Source: Vibrio furnissii CIP 102972 (GTDB taxonomy: Bacteria; Pseudomonadota; Gammaproteobacteria; Enterobacterales; Vibrionaceae). Taken from it: a stretch of DNA of 64,000 nucleotides. Position numbers and translations under genes: made by a program. The stretch covers positions 124,001 through 188,000 of the forward strand of contig NZ_ACZP01000020.1 in the NCBI RefSeq assembly GCF_000176175.1, written 5' to 3'. The notes under the pieces were generated by a model that was not told the origin of the DNA, did no database searches, and saw nothing but the letters and a program-made list of their open reading frames with translations. Below are positions 1-9,535 of the stretch, one piece after another (the first letter of the stretch is position 1; each line of letters starts with the position of its first letter).

Positions 1-1640
1 GCATCAAAGCCGCGTTTGTCCAAATTAATGATGTAGAGCCGCGGGTTCGTCACGACGTGATCGTCACCCCCATCGCACTCGCCTCCCCCTATCGGGAACG
101 CAGCGAAATCCCGGCCACGGATGCCGCGACGTTGAGCCTGTTACCCAAACCCAATCATATCGAACGCTTGGATGGTGAATTTGCCCTTACCGCCGGCAGC
201 CAGATTTCATTGCAATCCTCTTGTGCAGAAACTGCCGCCACATGGCTCAAGCAAGAACTGACGCATCTCTATCAGTGGCAGCCACACGATATTGGCAGCG
301 CCGACATTGTGCTACGCACCAACCCAACGCTGGATGAAGGCGCCTATCTGCTGTCGGTCGACCGCAAAGGTATTCGTTTGGAAGCCAGCAGTCACATCGG
401 CTTTGTCCATGCCAGTGCGACATTGCTGCAATTGGTTCGCCCAGATGGCGACAACCTGCTGGTGCCACACATCGTTATCAAAGATGCACCGCGCTTTAAA
501 TACCGCGGCATGATGCTGGATTGCGCGCGTCATTTTCATCCGCTGGAGCGCGTTAAACGCCTCATCAACCAACTGGCGCATTACAAATTCAACACCTTTC
601 ATTGGCATCTGACCGATGATGAAGGTTGGCGCATTGAAATTAAGTCTCTACCTCAATTGACCGACATTGGCGCGTGGCGCGGTGTGGATGAAGTCCTGGA
701 ACCGCAATACAGCCTGCTGACCGAAAAACACGGTGGTTTTTACACCCAAGAGGAGATCCGCGAGGTGATCGCCTACGCCGCAGAGCGCGGCATCACGGTG
801 ATTCCAGAAATTGACATTCCCGGTCACAGCCGAGCGGCGATCAAAGCCATACCGGAATGGCTATTTGACGAAGATGACCAATCACAATACCGCAGCATTC
901 AGTACTACAACGACAACGTGCTATCGCCAGCCCTGCCCGGCACCTACCGTTTTCTCGATTGCGTATTGGAGGAAGTGGCCGCGCTGTTTCCGAGCCATTT
1001 CATTCACATTGGCGCCGATGAAGTGCCAGATGGCGTGTGGGTCAACAGCCCGAAATGTCAGGCATTGATGGCAGAAGAGGGCTACACCGACGCCAAAGAG
1101 TTACAAGGGCACCTGCTGCGCTATGCGGAGAAGAAGCTCAAATCACTCGGCAAACGCATGGTCGGTTGGGAAGAAGCGCAGCATGGTGACAAAGTCAGCA
1201 AAGATACCGTGATTTATTCTTGGTTATCCGAACAAGCCGCACTGAACTGCGCCCGTCAAGGGTTTGATGTCATTTTACAACCGGGACAGTTTACGTACCT
1301 CGACATTGCGCAAGACTACGCGCCAGAAGAGCCGGGCGTCGACTGGGCTGGCGTGACGCCACTGGAGCGCGCCTATCGCTACGAGCCGCTGGTCGAGGTG
1401 CCAGAACACGACCCGCTACGCAAACGCATTTTGGGGATTCAGTGCGCGCTGTGGTGTGAACTGGTCAACAATCAAGACCGCATGGACTACATGATCTATC
1501 CGCGTTTGACCGCACTGGCGGAAGCGGCTTGGACACAAAAATCCCAGCGTGATTGGCTGGATTACCTGGCGCGCCTCAAAGGCCATTTACCCCAACTTGA
1601 TCAACAAGGCATCCGCTACCGGGCGCCTTGGAAAGCATAA
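1..1640 (+). CDS. Beta-N-acetylhexosaminidase, GH20 (5' truncated by window edge)
   Basis: This enzyme removes terminal GlcNAc (or GalNAc) from beta-linked oligosaccharides such as chitin fragments (EC 3.2.1.52). The frame is open from the left edge, so the true start lies upstream; a GTG at 57 is internal. An N-terminal GH20b-like domain is followed by the TIM barrel, with the motifs HWHLTDDEGWR, EIDIPGHSRA and the catalytic HIGADEVPDG. The acid pair D-E that supports substrate-assisted catalysis is at 1017-1022. WEEAQHGD and the C-terminal WCELVNN and EAAWT blocks also fit the family. Chitobiose phosphorylase and a phosphomutase follow on the same strand, as in the Vibrio chitin-catabolic cluster (VC0613-VC0611 in V. 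cholerae). No signal peptide can be judged, because the start is missing. The family assignment is certain; the exact substrate and cellular location are inferred from the neighbours. Confidence 0.93.
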   Translation, partial: IKAAFVQINDVEPRVRHDVIVTPIALASPYRERSEIPATDAATLSLLPKPNHIERLDGEFALTAGSQISLQSSCAETAATWLKQELTHLYQWQPHDIGSADIVLRTNPTLDEGAYLLSVDRKGIRLEASSHIGFVHASATLLQLVRPDGDNLLVPHIVIKDAPRFKYRGMMLDCARHFHPLERVKRLINQLAHYKFNTFHWHLTDDEGWRIEIKSLPQLTDIGAWRGVDEVLEPQYSLLTEKHGGFYTQEEIREVIAYAAERGITVIPEIDIPGHSRAAIKAIPEWLFDEDDQSQYRSIQYYNDNVLSPALPGTYRFLDCVLEEVAALFPSHFIHIGADEVPDGVWVNSPKCQALMAEEGYTDAKELQGHLLRYAEKKLKSLGKRMVGWEEAQHGDKVSKDTVIYSWLSEQAALNCARQGFDVILQPGQFTYLDIAQDYAPEEPGVDWAGVTPLERAYRYEPLVEVPEHDPLRKRILGIQCALWCELVNNQDRMDYMIYPRLTALAEAAWTQKSQRDWLDYLARLKGHLPQLDQQGIRYRAPWKA

Positions 1641-1709
1641 CGCAACACGTTTTCTCTAGCATCGACATTGAGTGGCGCCAATGCGCCACTGTTTAAAAAG
1701 GAAATTACC

Positions 1710-4112
1710 ATGAAATACGGCTATTTCGATAACGACAATCGCGAATACGTCATTACTCGTCCCGATGTTCCTGCACCTTGGACCAACTACCTCGGCACGG
1801 AAAAATTCTGCACCGTCATCTCCCATAATGCGGGGGGCTACTCGTTCTATCACTCACCCGAGTACAACCGTGTGACCAAGTTCCGTCCGAACTTCACGCA
1901 AGATCGTCCCGGGCATTACATCTATTTGCGCGATGATGAAACCGGTGATTTCTGGTCGGTCTCTTGGCAGCCCGTTGCCAAAAACCTTGACGATGCCCAT
2001 TACGAAGTGCGCCATGGTTTGTCCTACTCCAAATTCCGTTGTGATTACAACGGCATTGTGGCCACGAAAACGCTGTTCGTACCGAAAGGCGAAGATGCGC
2101 AGGTGTGGGATGTTGAAATTGAAAACACCTCCGATCAACCACGCACGATCAGCGCATTCGGCTATGTTGAGTTCTCGTTCAGCCACATCGCCTCAGACAA
2201 CCAGAACCACCAGATGTCACTCTACTCTGCGGGCACTGAATACAACAATGGCGTTCTGGAATACGACCTGTACTACAACACTGATGATTTCCTCGGATTC
2301 TACTACCTGACCGCCACGTTTGATGCGGATAGTTACGACGGTCAGCGTGATGCGTTTCTCGGTATGTACCGCGATGAAGCCAATCCGATTGCCGTTGCCA
2401 ACGGTCGCTGTTCGAACAGCGCGCAAACCTGCTACAACCACTGTGGCGCCCTGCACAAACAGTTTGTGCTGCAACCGGGTGAAAAAGTCCGCTTTGCCGT
2501 GATTCTGGGAGTCGGTAAAGGCAACGGGGAGAAACTACGAGCGAAGTATCAAGACCTCAGCCAAGTCGATGCCGCTTTTGCGGGCATCAAACAGCATTGG
2601 GACGAACGCTGCGCGAAATTCCAAGTGCGTTCCCCCAACCAAGGTTTGGACACCATGATCAACGCTTGGACTCTGTATCAAGCCGAAACCTGCGTGGTGT
2701 GGTCACGCTTTGCCTCGTTCATTGAAGTCGGTGGTCGCACAGGCTTGGGGTATCGCGACACCGCGCAAGACGCGATCTCCGTCCCGCACACCAACCCCGC
2801 CATGACCCGCAAGCGTCTGGTGGATCTGTTGCGCGGGCAGGTGAAAGCGGGCTACGGGCTGCACTTGTTTGATCCGGATTGGTTCGATCCAGAAAAAGCC
2901 GATGTCAAACCGTCGAAATCACCGACGGTGGTCCCAACCCCATCGGATGAAGACAAGATCCACGGCATCAAAGACACCTGCTCGGATGACCACCTGTGGA
3001 TCGTGCCGACCATTCTCAACTTCGTCAAAGAGACGGGGGATCTGAGCTTTATTGATGAAGTGATCCCTTATGCTGACGGCGGCGATGCGACCGTGTACCA
3101 ACACATGATGGCAGCCTTGGATTTCTCTGCGGAATACGTGGGTCAAACCGGTATTTGTAAAGGCTTACGCGCCGACTGGAACGACTGCCTCAACCTTGGC
3201 GGCGGCGAGTCTGCCATGGTGTCCTTCCTGCATTTCTGGGCGTTGGAAGCGTTCTTGGAACTGGCACGTCATCGTCAAGATGCGGCAGCCATCGACAAAT
3301 ACCAAGCGATGGCCAACGGCGTGCGCGAAGCATGTGAAACCCATTTGTGGGATGACAATGGCGGCTGGTACATTCGCGGCCTGACCAAAGATGGCGACAA
3401 AATCGGTACGTTTGAGCAACAGGAAGGCAAGGTTCACCTTGAGTCCAATACGCTGGCTGTCTTGTCTGGCGCCGTCTCGCAGCAGCGCGGCGAAAAAGCC
3501 ATGGATGCCGTGTATGAGTATCTGTTCTCCCCATACGGTTTACACCTCAACGCCCCCTCGTTTGCAACGCCCAACGATGACATCGGTTTTGTCACCCGCG
3601 TCTACCAAGGCGTGAAAGAAAACGGGGCGATTTTCTCGCATCCGAACCCGTGGGCATGGGTCGCCGAAGCCAAACTGGGACGCGGTGATCGCGCGATGGA
3701 ATTCTACGATTCGCTCAACCCATACAACCAGAACGATATCATTGAAACGCGCGTGGCAGAGCCATATTCCTACGTGCAATTCATCATGGGTCGCGACCAC
3801 CAAGATCACGGCCGTGCAAACCACCCTTGGCTCACCGGTACATCGGGCTGGGCCTACTACGCGACCACCAACTTCATTTTGGGAGTGCGTACCGGATTTG
3901 ACACCTTGACCGTGGATCCATGTATTCCTGCCGCTTGGCCGGGCTTTGAGGTCACGCGCGAGTGGCGCGGTGCGACGTATCACATCTCAGTCCAAAACCC
4001 GAATGGCGTCAGCAAAGGCGTGCAATCGATTCTGGTCAACGGTGAAGCGGTCGATGCCATTAATGCCCAACCGGCAGGCAGCGAAAATCAAGTCACGGTG
4101 ATTTTAGGTTAA
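1710..4112 (+). CDS. chbP: N,N'-diacetylchitobiose phosphorylase (GH94)
   Basis: This cytoplasmic enzyme splits (GlcNAc)2 with phosphate into GlcNAc-1-phosphate and GlcNAc, which saves one ATP per disaccharide. The protein is 800 aa; characterised Vibrio ChbP enzymes are about 800 aa. The N-terminus MKYGYFDNDNREYVI matches the family. The start at 1710 is chosen because an AAGGA Shine-Dalgarno sits just upstream; an in-frame ATG at 1668 would add 14 unlikely residues. The order is an N-terminal beta-sandwich, a helical linker, an (alpha/alpha)6 barrel and a C-terminal sheet. The barrel carries RADWND, and its second Asp is residue 492 (codon 3183-3185), the general acid position known from Vibrio ChbP. 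The gene lies 69 bp after the hexosaminidase and 47 bp before the phosphomutase, so they probably share a transcript. V. furnissii is one of the organisms in which this enzyme was first characterised. Confidence 0.96.
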   Translation: MKYGYFDNDNREYVITRPDVPAPWTNYLGTEKFCTVISHNAGGYSFYHSPEYNRVTKFRPNFTQDRPGHYIYLRDDETGDFWSVSWQPVAKNLDDAHYEVRHGLSYSKFRCDYNGIVATKTLFVPKGEDAQVWDVEIENTSDQPRTISAFGYVEFSFSHIASDNQNHQMSLYSAGTEYNNGVLEYDLYYNTDDFLGFYYLTATFDADSYDGQRDAFLGMYRDEANPIAVANGRCSNSAQTCYNHCGALHKQFVLQPGEKVRFAVILGVGKGNGEKLRAKYQDLSQVDAAFAGIKQHWDERCAKFQVRSPNQGLDTMINAWTLYQAETCVVWSRFASFIEVGGRTGLGYRDTAQDAISVPHTNPAMTRKRLVDLLRGQVKAGYGLHLFDPDWFDPEKADVKPSKSPTVVPTPSDEDKIHGIKDTCSDDHLWIVPTILNFVKETGDLSFIDEVIPYADGGDATVYQHMMAALDFSAEYVGQTGICKGLRADWNDCLNLGGGESAMVSFLHFWALEAFLELARHRQDAAAIDKYQAMANGVREACETHLWDDNGGWYIRGLTKDGDKIGTFEQQEGKVHLESNTLAVLSGAVSQQRGEKAMDAVYEYLFSPYGLHLNAPSFATPNDDIGFVTRVYQGVKENGAIFSHPNPWAWVAEAKLGRGDRAMEFYDSLNPYNQNDIIETRVAEPYSYVQFIMGRDHQDHGRANHPWLTGTSGWAYYATTNFILGVRTGFDTLTVDPCIPAAWPGFEVTREWRGATYHISVQNPNGVSKGVQSILVNGEAVDAINAQPAGSENQVTVILG

Positions 4113-4159
4113 TCCGATTTCGGGTGCCGCCCAGCGGCACCCTCGTAAGGAGACATAGC

Positions 4160-5572
4160 ATGATTCAATTTGGTACGGGTGGTTGGCGCGCCTTTATCGG
4201 CGAAGAGTTTACCAAAGACAACGTTCGTCTGGTCGCACAAGCCGTGGCCAACATCATCAACCACGAGCAAGTGGCCGACAGCGGATTCGTGATCGGTTAT
4301 GACCGCCGTTTTCTGTCAGACAAAGCAGGCCGTTGGTTTGCCGAGGTCTTGGCAGGCAACCACATCACCGTCAGCTTCATTGATAAGTTTGTGCCCACGC
4401 CGGTGGTGATGTATAAGGCCAAAGCGATGAACTGCGCCTATTCTGCGTGCATCACCGCCTCACATAACCCGGCGGACTACAACGGGATCAAAGTCTTCAT
4501 TCAAGGTGGACGCGACGCCGATGAAGTGATCACCCACAAGATCGAGCAGCAAGTTGGCACACTGACTGCTTCCGATGTCCGCAGCGAAGACTTTGATCAA
4601 GCGGTCGCCAACGGTCGCATTCAGGTGATCAACCCAATGAATGAGTTTGTCGATTCGATCATCGACTTTATCGACATTGAAGCGATCAAACGCGCCAACC
4701 TGCGTGTGTTGATCGATCCGATGTTTGGCGTGGCGAAAAACGCGCTGCAAACCGTCTTGATCAGTGGCCGCTGTGACGTCGACGTGATCAACGATGGCAA
4801 AAACCCAGATTTTGGTGGCTTGATGCCTTCACCCAGCGCTGCAACACTGTATCGCCTGCAACACTTGGTCAAAGATGAAGGCTACGACATTGGTATTGGC
4901 ACCGATGGCGATGCCGACCGTTTGGGAATCATTGACGAAAAAGGTCACTTCATTCATCCCAATGAAGTGCTGTTGCTGCTCTACTACTACCTACTTGAAT
5001 ACAAAGGCTGGAAAGGCTCAGTGGTGCGTAATATCGCGACCACGCATCTGCTAGATAAAGTCGCCGCCGACCATGGCGAAAAGAGCTTTGAGGTTCCGGT
5101 AGGCTTTAAGCACATCAGCTCCCAAATGGAGGCCGATGATTCGCTGATTGGCGGCGAAAGTTCCGGCGGTCTGACCATTCGTGGCCACATCAAAGGCAAA
5201 GATGGTGTATTCGCATCGAGCCTATTGGTGGAAATGATCAGTGTGACGGGGAAAAAGCTGTCTGAGTTGCTGAGCGAAATCTACAACCGCTATGGCTATG
5301 CATACACTGCCGAAGGGGATTGTAAATTTAAGCCCGCGCAGAAAGCAGAACTCTACTCGAAACTCTACGTGGAAAAACAGTTGCCTGAATTTGAATTTGA
5401 GGTTGAAAAAGTCAGCTACGAAGATGGGGCGAAAGTCTATTTCCGTAACGGCGGCTGGGTGATTGCGCGCTTCTCCGGCACCGAACCTCTGCTGCGTATC
5501 TTTGCTGAAATGCACGACAAAGACACCGCAGAACGAGTTTTACAGCAAATGAAACAATTTCTGTCCTTGTAA
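4160..5572 (+). CDS. Phosphohexomutase (phosphoglucomutase / phospho-GlcNAc mutase type)
   Basis: This is an alpha-D-phosphohexomutase of 470 aa that moves phosphate between C1 and C6 of a hexose. The four family motifs are present: the phosphoserine loop TASHNPADYNG, the Mg-binding GTDGDADRLG, the sugar loop GGESSGG, and the phosphate-binding FSGTEPLLRIF near the C-terminus. The start at 4160 follows a strong TAAGGAG ribosome site; an upstream in-frame ATG at 4124 lacks one. It is the last gene of the chitobiose operon, so its likely job is to convert the GlcNAc-1-P made by ChbP to GlcNAc-6-P. A role in glucose-1-P metabolism is possible. The substrate is inferred from context. A terminator follows directly. 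Confidence 0.9.
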   Translation: MIQFGTGGWRAFIGEEFTKDNVRLVAQAVANIINHEQVADSGFVIGYDRRFLSDKAGRWFAEVLAGNHITVSFIDKFVPTPVVMYKAKAMNCAYSACITASHNPADYNGIKVFIQGGRDADEVITHKIEQQVGTLTASDVRSEDFDQAVANGRIQVINPMNEFVDSIIDFIDIEAIKRANLRVLIDPMFGVAKNALQTVLISGRCDVDVINDGKNPDFGGLMPSPSAATLYRLQHLVKDEGYDIGIGTDGDADRLGIIDEKGHFIHPNEVLLLLYYYLLEYKGWKGSVVRNIATTHLLDKVAADHGEKSFEVPVGFKHISSQMEADDSLIGGESSGGLTIRGHIKGKDGVFASSLLVEMISVTGKKLSELLSEIYNRYGYAYTAEGDCKFKPAQKAELYSKLYVEKQLPEFEFEVEKVSYEDGAKVYFRNGGWVIARFSGTEPLLRIFAEMHDKDTAERVLQQMKQFLSL

Positions 5573-5590
5573 TCCAGCGCTGTAAAAAAC

Positions 5591-5622
5591 CAAAGCCCGG
5601 TCTGTCCACCGGGCTTTTTTTG
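5591..5622. terminator. Bidirectional terminator between the chitobiose operon and fbpC
   Basis: A 9-bp perfect stem (AAAGCCCGG / CCGGGCTTT) with an 8-nt loop is followed by a T-run on the plus strand. On the minus strand a T-run also follows, because of an A-run just before the stem. It separates two convergent operons. Confidence 0.9.
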
Positions 5623-5624
5623 TC

Positions 5625-6656
5625 TTATGCAAAGGCCAATACGCCTTGTGTATCAATGTTCACAGTCACGGTTTGTCCCACAGACAAACCTTGCGATGAA
5701 GTCGCCAATAACGTGGAACCATGTGCATCAATCACATAGCGACAATGATCGCCCATAAATTGCTGCTCGAGTACCACAACGCTGCTCTCGGCATCGGCGC
5801 GAATCATGACTTGTTGAGGACGCAGTAGCAGCTCACATTCACTGCCCGGCGCAATACTTTGCTGCGCCTGCGCGTCCACCACACCGAGCGGCGTTTGATA
5901 ACGCTGTTCATCGATACGTGTCGCAGGCAGGTAACTGCCGCCACCCAGAAAATCAGCAACAAACTTGCTCGACGGACGATAATACAACGCTGACGCGGTG
6001 CCGTATTGCTCGATGACCCCGTGATTCATCACCGCCATTTTGTCGGCAAAGGCAAACGCCTCTTCTCGCGAGTGAGTGACAAAAATCGCCGTCACCCCCT
6101 GCTTTTTGAAGATCTTACGAATCTCGGCAATCAGGTCATGGCGCACCTGAGTGTCAATATTGGAAAATGGTTCATCCAGCAGCAGTAGATCGGGCTTATA
6201 GGCCAGTGAACGTGCGATTGCCACACGTTGCTGCTGTCCACCTGAAAGTTGGTGCGGATACCGGTCGCCATAACCACTTAAATGCACTAGCTCCAACATC
6301 TGTTGAACTTGCAACTGACGCGCCGTCGTCGACATGTGGCGCAAACCAAAAGCGATATTGTCCGCCACGGTCAAATGGGGGAACAGCGCATAGTCTTGGA
6401 AGATCATCCCGATGTTGCGTTGCTCGGGTGGCAGCCAATGCTCGCCATCGTCAATCGTAACGCCATTGAGACTCATGATGCCCGACGACAAGGGCAACAA
6501 CCCCGCGATCGCTTTCAGTAAGGTCGTTTTTCCGCAACCACTGGCCCCCAACAAACACACTATCTCACCCTGTTCGACATTCAGCGACAGTGATTCCAGG
6601 ACCGTTTGCGTCTCGTACTGACAAGTCAGATGTTGAATCGATAATGCACAGCTCAT
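5625..6656 (-). CDS. fbpC: Ferric iron ABC transporter, ATP-binding protein
   Basis: This is the cytoplasmic ATPase of a periplasmic-binding-protein dependent Fe(III) importer (also called AfuC). The protein is 343 aa. Walker A is GASGCGKT (37-44), the Q-loop Gln is 87, the signature LSGGQ is at 137-141, Walker B LLLLDE at 157-162 and the switch His at 195. A TOBE-like C-terminal region follows. Its ATG overlaps the stop codon of the permease by one base (TGATG), which implies translational coupling. Spermidine or sulfate importers share the ATPase fold; the partner genes decide for iron. Confidence 0.93.
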   Translation of the reverse strand: MSCALSIQHLTCQYETQTVLESLSLNVEQGEIVCLLGASGCGKTTLLKAIAGLLPLSSGIMSLNGVTIDDGEHWLPPEQRNIGMIFQDYALFPHLTVADNIAFGLRHMSTTARQLQVQQMLELVHLSGYGDRYPHQLSGGQQQRVAIARSLAYKPDLLLLDEPFSNIDTQVRHDLIAEIRKIFKKQGVTAIFVTHSREEAFAFADKMAVMNHGVIEQYGTASALYYRPSSKFVADFLGGGSYLPATRIDEQRYQTPLGVVDAQAQQSIAPGSECELLLRPQQVMIRADAESSVVVLEQQFMGDHCRYVIDAHGSTLLATSSQGLSVGQTVTVNIDTQGVLAFA

Positions 6657-8281
6657 CAGTGGGTTTGCTCCAGAGAACGGTTAACAACAACAAGAGGGAT
6701 CAGACCGACCAGCACCAGTAACACAGCAGGCAACGCCGCCAATTCCAAATGCTCATCGGAGGCATAATTGTACACGTAGGTGGCCAAGGTTTCGAAGTTG
6801 AACGGACGCAGTAACAGCGCAGCATTGAGCTCTTTCATCGACTCAATGAACACCAACAGACCCGCAATCAGCGCGCCGCGCCGCACCAACGGTAAATGCA
6901 CTCGCCACAACATGCCATTGGCTTGGCAGCCCATCGTCCGCGCCGCCATGTCCAGCGACGGCGAAATGCGGTTTAAACTGCTTTCAATGCTGCCAATAGC
7001 CACCGCCGAAAAACGCACAATCAGCGCAAAAATAATGGCAAACATGGTCCCGGAGAAAATTAATCCCGGCCGGCCCCAATGCATCGCTTTGGCCACATCG
7101 TTGACCGCATGATCGAGCGTTAACACTGGCACCATCACGCCAATGGCAAGTACGGTTCCCGGCACCGCATAGCCCATGGACGAGAGGCGCATCAATGCAA
7201 TGCTGGGGCGATTTTGTTTCAGCCGCGCGTAGAAATTCACCACCAACGCCACACTCACAGCAATCACCGCAGCACTCAGCGAAACTTGCAGGCTGTTCCA
7301 CGCGTATTCACGAAACTCTGCCGTCCAACTCTGCTCAAAGTAGGTATAGGCGTAGCTGAGCAGTTGCAGTAGCGGAAAGATAAAGGCCACGCACACCAGC
7401 CCCCAGCACCACAACAATGCCGCCCATTTTTTCCACCCTTGCAAGGTGTAACGAAAATCTTCATGACTATTGAATTGGCTTTGATAAAGCTTTTGCCGGC
7501 GGCGACTGTAGCGCTCAGCGCTGAGGAGCAGCAGTACAATCACCAACATCACCGCAGAAATTTTGGCCGCGGCGGTTAAATTGGAATAATTCATCCAGGT
7601 GTCATATACCGCCGTGGTTAGCGTGTTCACGGCGAAGTAGCTCACCGTGCCAAAATCGCCCACGGTTTCCATCGCCACCAGCGATAAAGCAACTGCCATC
7701 GATGGGCGAACTAATGGCAGCGAGATACGACGAAAGCTTTCCCATGGTGAGCATTTCAGCAAACGCGCCGACTGCAACAGCGACACATTCTGCTCCATGA
7801 ACGAAGCGCGACACATCAGATACACGTAGGGATACAAGACCAACGCCAGCACCATACTGGCACCGCCCAAAGAGCGAATATCCGGAAAGTAATACTCGCC
7901 CGCCATCCAGCCCGTTTGTTCACGTAGCCAAACCTGAATCGGCCCCGCGTAATCAAACCACCCGGTAAAGATATAACCGACGATATAACCGGGAATGGCG
8001 AGCGGCAGCACCAGCGCCCATTGCAGCATTTTTTCGCCCGGCAGACGACACATCGCCATCAACCAAGCACTGGGAATACCAAACACCAACGAAAGCGCCA
8101 TCACGCTCAACGTGAGAAGGACGGTGTTCAGCGCATAGGTGGGCATCACGGTCGACATCAGATGCGCAAAGACATCATCCGTTTGACCGATGGCGGTAAA
8201 GAAGATCGCTAAGATCGGCAAAACCAGCAGGGTTGCCAAAGCCACACTACTGGTTTTCCATAAAAGGTGTTTTTCTTTCAT
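6656..8281 (-). CDS. fbpB: Ferric iron ABC transporter, fused permease
   Basis: This inner-membrane permease of 541 aa carries two fused BPD_transp_1 halves, each with about six hydrophobic helices and one EAA-type loop (around ARLLKCSPWESFRRISLPLV and AARTMGCQANGMLWRVHLPLV). This two-in-one design is typical of FbpB/AfuB permeases. It lies between the binding protein and the ATPase. The binding-protein stop and this start are 100 bp apart, and the gap holds a stable hairpin. The ribosome site is weak, in line with lower expression than the binding protein. Confidence 0.93.
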   Translation of the reverse strand: MKEKHLLWKTSSVALATLLVLPILAIFFTAIGQTDDVFAHLMSTVMPTYALNTVLLTLSVMALSLVFGIPSAWLMAMCRLPGEKMLQWALVLPLAIPGYIVGYIFTGWFDYAGPIQVWLREQTGWMAGEYYFPDIRSLGGASMVLALVLYPYVYLMCRASFMEQNVSLLQSARLLKCSPWESFRRISLPLVRPSMAVALSLVAMETVGDFGTVSYFAVNTLTTAVYDTWMNYSNLTAAAKISAVMLVIVLLLLSAERYSRRRQKLYQSQFNSHEDFRYTLQGWKKWAALLWCWGLVCVAFIFPLLQLLSYAYTYFEQSWTAEFREYAWNSLQVSLSAAVIAVSVALVVNFYARLKQNRPSIALMRLSSMGYAVPGTVLAIGVMVPVLTLDHAVNDVAKAMHWGRPGLIFSGTMFAIIFALIVRFSAVAIGSIESSLNRISPSLDMAARTMGCQANGMLWRVHLPLVRRGALIAGLLVFIESMKELNAALLLRPFNFETLATYVYNYASDEHLELAALPAVLLVLVGLIPLVVVNRSLEQTH

Positions 8282-8353
8282 TGCCTAGAAACTGTCAGGC
8301 GGTATAAGGCATAAATGCATCTGCAAATACATCTCATATCCCTTTAATAAATC

Positions 8354-8373
8354 AGGGGTATAGTTATACCCCT
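8354..8373 (-). other. Intercistronic hairpin between fbpA and fbpB
   Basis: A perfect 9-bp inverted repeat (AGGGGTATA / TATACCCCT) with a 2-nt centre sits just after the fbpA stop codon. No T-run follows in the direction of transcription, so it is more likely an mRNA 3'-end stabiliser or partial attenuator than a full terminator. Such hairpins are common behind abundant periplasmic binding proteins. Confidence 0.55.
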
Positions 8374-8381
8374 AGACTCAT

Positions 8382-9395
8382 TTACAGGTCAAATTTGACT
8401 TCGTCCAACAGCTTGATCGCTGCGGCGTGATTGTCGGCAATTTTCTCGAGCGGCAAAGCGTCAGACTTAAACTCGCCCCAAGATGCCACCAGTTTTGAGC
8501 GCTCAACACCAGGTTTCACTGGATACTCAAAGTTCACGTCGGCATACATGTGCTGCGCGGTCTCACCGGTCAAAAACTCCATCAACTTCACCGCGTTGTC
8601 ACGGTTCGGTGCGTATTTGGCCATGGCCATACCGCTCACATTGACGTGTGTGCCTTGCACTTGTTGACCCGGGAAGTTGATGAACACCGATTCAGCCCAC
8701 GTTTTCTGCTCTTTGTCTTCTAGCATTTTGCCAAGGTAGTAGCTGTTGCCCAGCGACAAATCACACAGGCCTTCTTTGATGGCGCGAACTTGGTCGCGAT
8801 CGTTGCCTTGCGGTTTACGCGCCAAGTTCGCTTTTACCCCTTGCAACCACGTTTTGGTTTCCGCTTCACCGTGGTTTGCGATCATCGCCGCCACCAGCGC
8901 AATGTTGTAAGGGTGTTTTCCGCTACGCGTACAGATCTTGCCTTTGTATTGTGGATTCGCCAGATCAAGATAATCGAAATCGTCACCCAGTTTGCCTACG
9001 CGGTCACGTGATGAGTAAACGCTGCGCGTACGAATGGTCAAAGCGAACCACTCTTCACTGCTGTCACGGTATTGCGCCGGAATGTTTTCATCGATCACCG
9101 CACTCTTGACCGGCTGGGTTAAGCCTTTGTCCGACAGTTCAAACAGACGGCTGAATTCTGAAGTCAAAATGACATCGGCGGGGCTGTATTCCCCTTCTTG
9201 AGCCAATTTTTCTGCAATGCCTTCTTTAGCAAACTTCACGTTGACCTGAATTCCGGTCTCTTGAGTGAACTCTTTAAACATCGGTTCAATCAGGAAAGGT
9301 TGACGGTAAGAGTACACATTGACTTCGTCAGCCGCTATCGCTGAAGGGGCCATCACGCAGCCTGCGAGTGCCGATAGAGCCAGCAGTTTTTTCAT
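8382..9395 (-). CDS. fbpA: Periplasmic Fe(III)-binding protein
   Basis: This is the solute receptor that binds ferric iron in the periplasm and passes it to FbpB (AfuA/FutA/IdiA family). The protein is 337 aa with a clear signal peptide (MKKLLALSAL... ending SAIA, cleavage near residue 21). The tandem Tyr pair in NSYYLGKM fits the family's iron-ligand tyrosines. The start is supported by AAAGGAC upstream. It is first in the operon, and a Fur box and a TATAAT element lie directly in front of it, so iron repression is expected. Confidence 0.93.
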   Translation of the reverse strand: MKKLLALSALAGCVMAPSAIAADEVNVYSYRQPFLIEPMFKEFTQETGIQVNVKFAKEGIAEKLAQEGEYSPADVILTSEFSRLFELSDKGLTQPVKSAVIDENIPAQYRDSSEEWFALTIRTRSVYSSRDRVGKLGDDFDYLDLANPQYKGKICTRSGKHPYNIALVAAMIANHGEAETKTWLQGVKANLARKPQGNDRDQVRAIKEGLCDLSLGNSYYLGKMLEDKEQKTWAESVFINFPGQQVQGTHVNVSGMAMAKYAPNRDNAVKLMEFLTGETAQHMYADVNFEYPVKPGVERSKLVASWGEFKSDALPLEKIADNHAAAIKLLDEVKFDL

Positions 9396-9420
9396 GGTTC
9401 AAGTCCTTTAATATTGCTAA

Positions 9421-9435
9421 TGATAACACTTATCA
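9421..9435 (-). promoter_or_regulatory. Fur box of fbpABC
   Basis: The minus strand reads TGATAAGTGTTATCA, a perfect palindrome that matches the 7-1-7 Fur core TGATAATGATTATCA at 12 of 15 bases. It lies just downstream of the TATAAT at 9445-9450, over the expected transcription start, and 26 bp before the fbpA ATG. Confidence 0.8.
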
Positions 9436-9444
9436 ATTGCGTAA

Positions 9445-9472
9445 ATTATATTGACCAAGCCTAATAAAACAA
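9445..9472 (-). promoter_or_regulatory. Candidate sigma-70 promoter of fbpABC
   Basis: On the minus strand a perfect -10 TATAAT (9445-9450) is preceded by a weak -35 TTGTTT (9467-9472) with a 16-bp spacer. The Fur box follows immediately, a typical iron-repressible arrangement. Confidence 0.55.
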
Positions 9473-9483
9473 TCAGCAAAAAT

Positions 9484-9512
9484 AAAAAACCTGCCACATA
9501 GGGCAGGTTTTT
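9484..9512 (-). terminator. Terminator of glnK-amtB
   Basis: The stem AAACCTGCC / GGCAGGTTT has a short loop and, on the minus strand, a run of Ts after it. It lies 24 bp past the amtB stop codon. Confidence 0.85.
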
Positions 9513-9535
9513 AGCAAAGGTTTTGTAACGAATTA

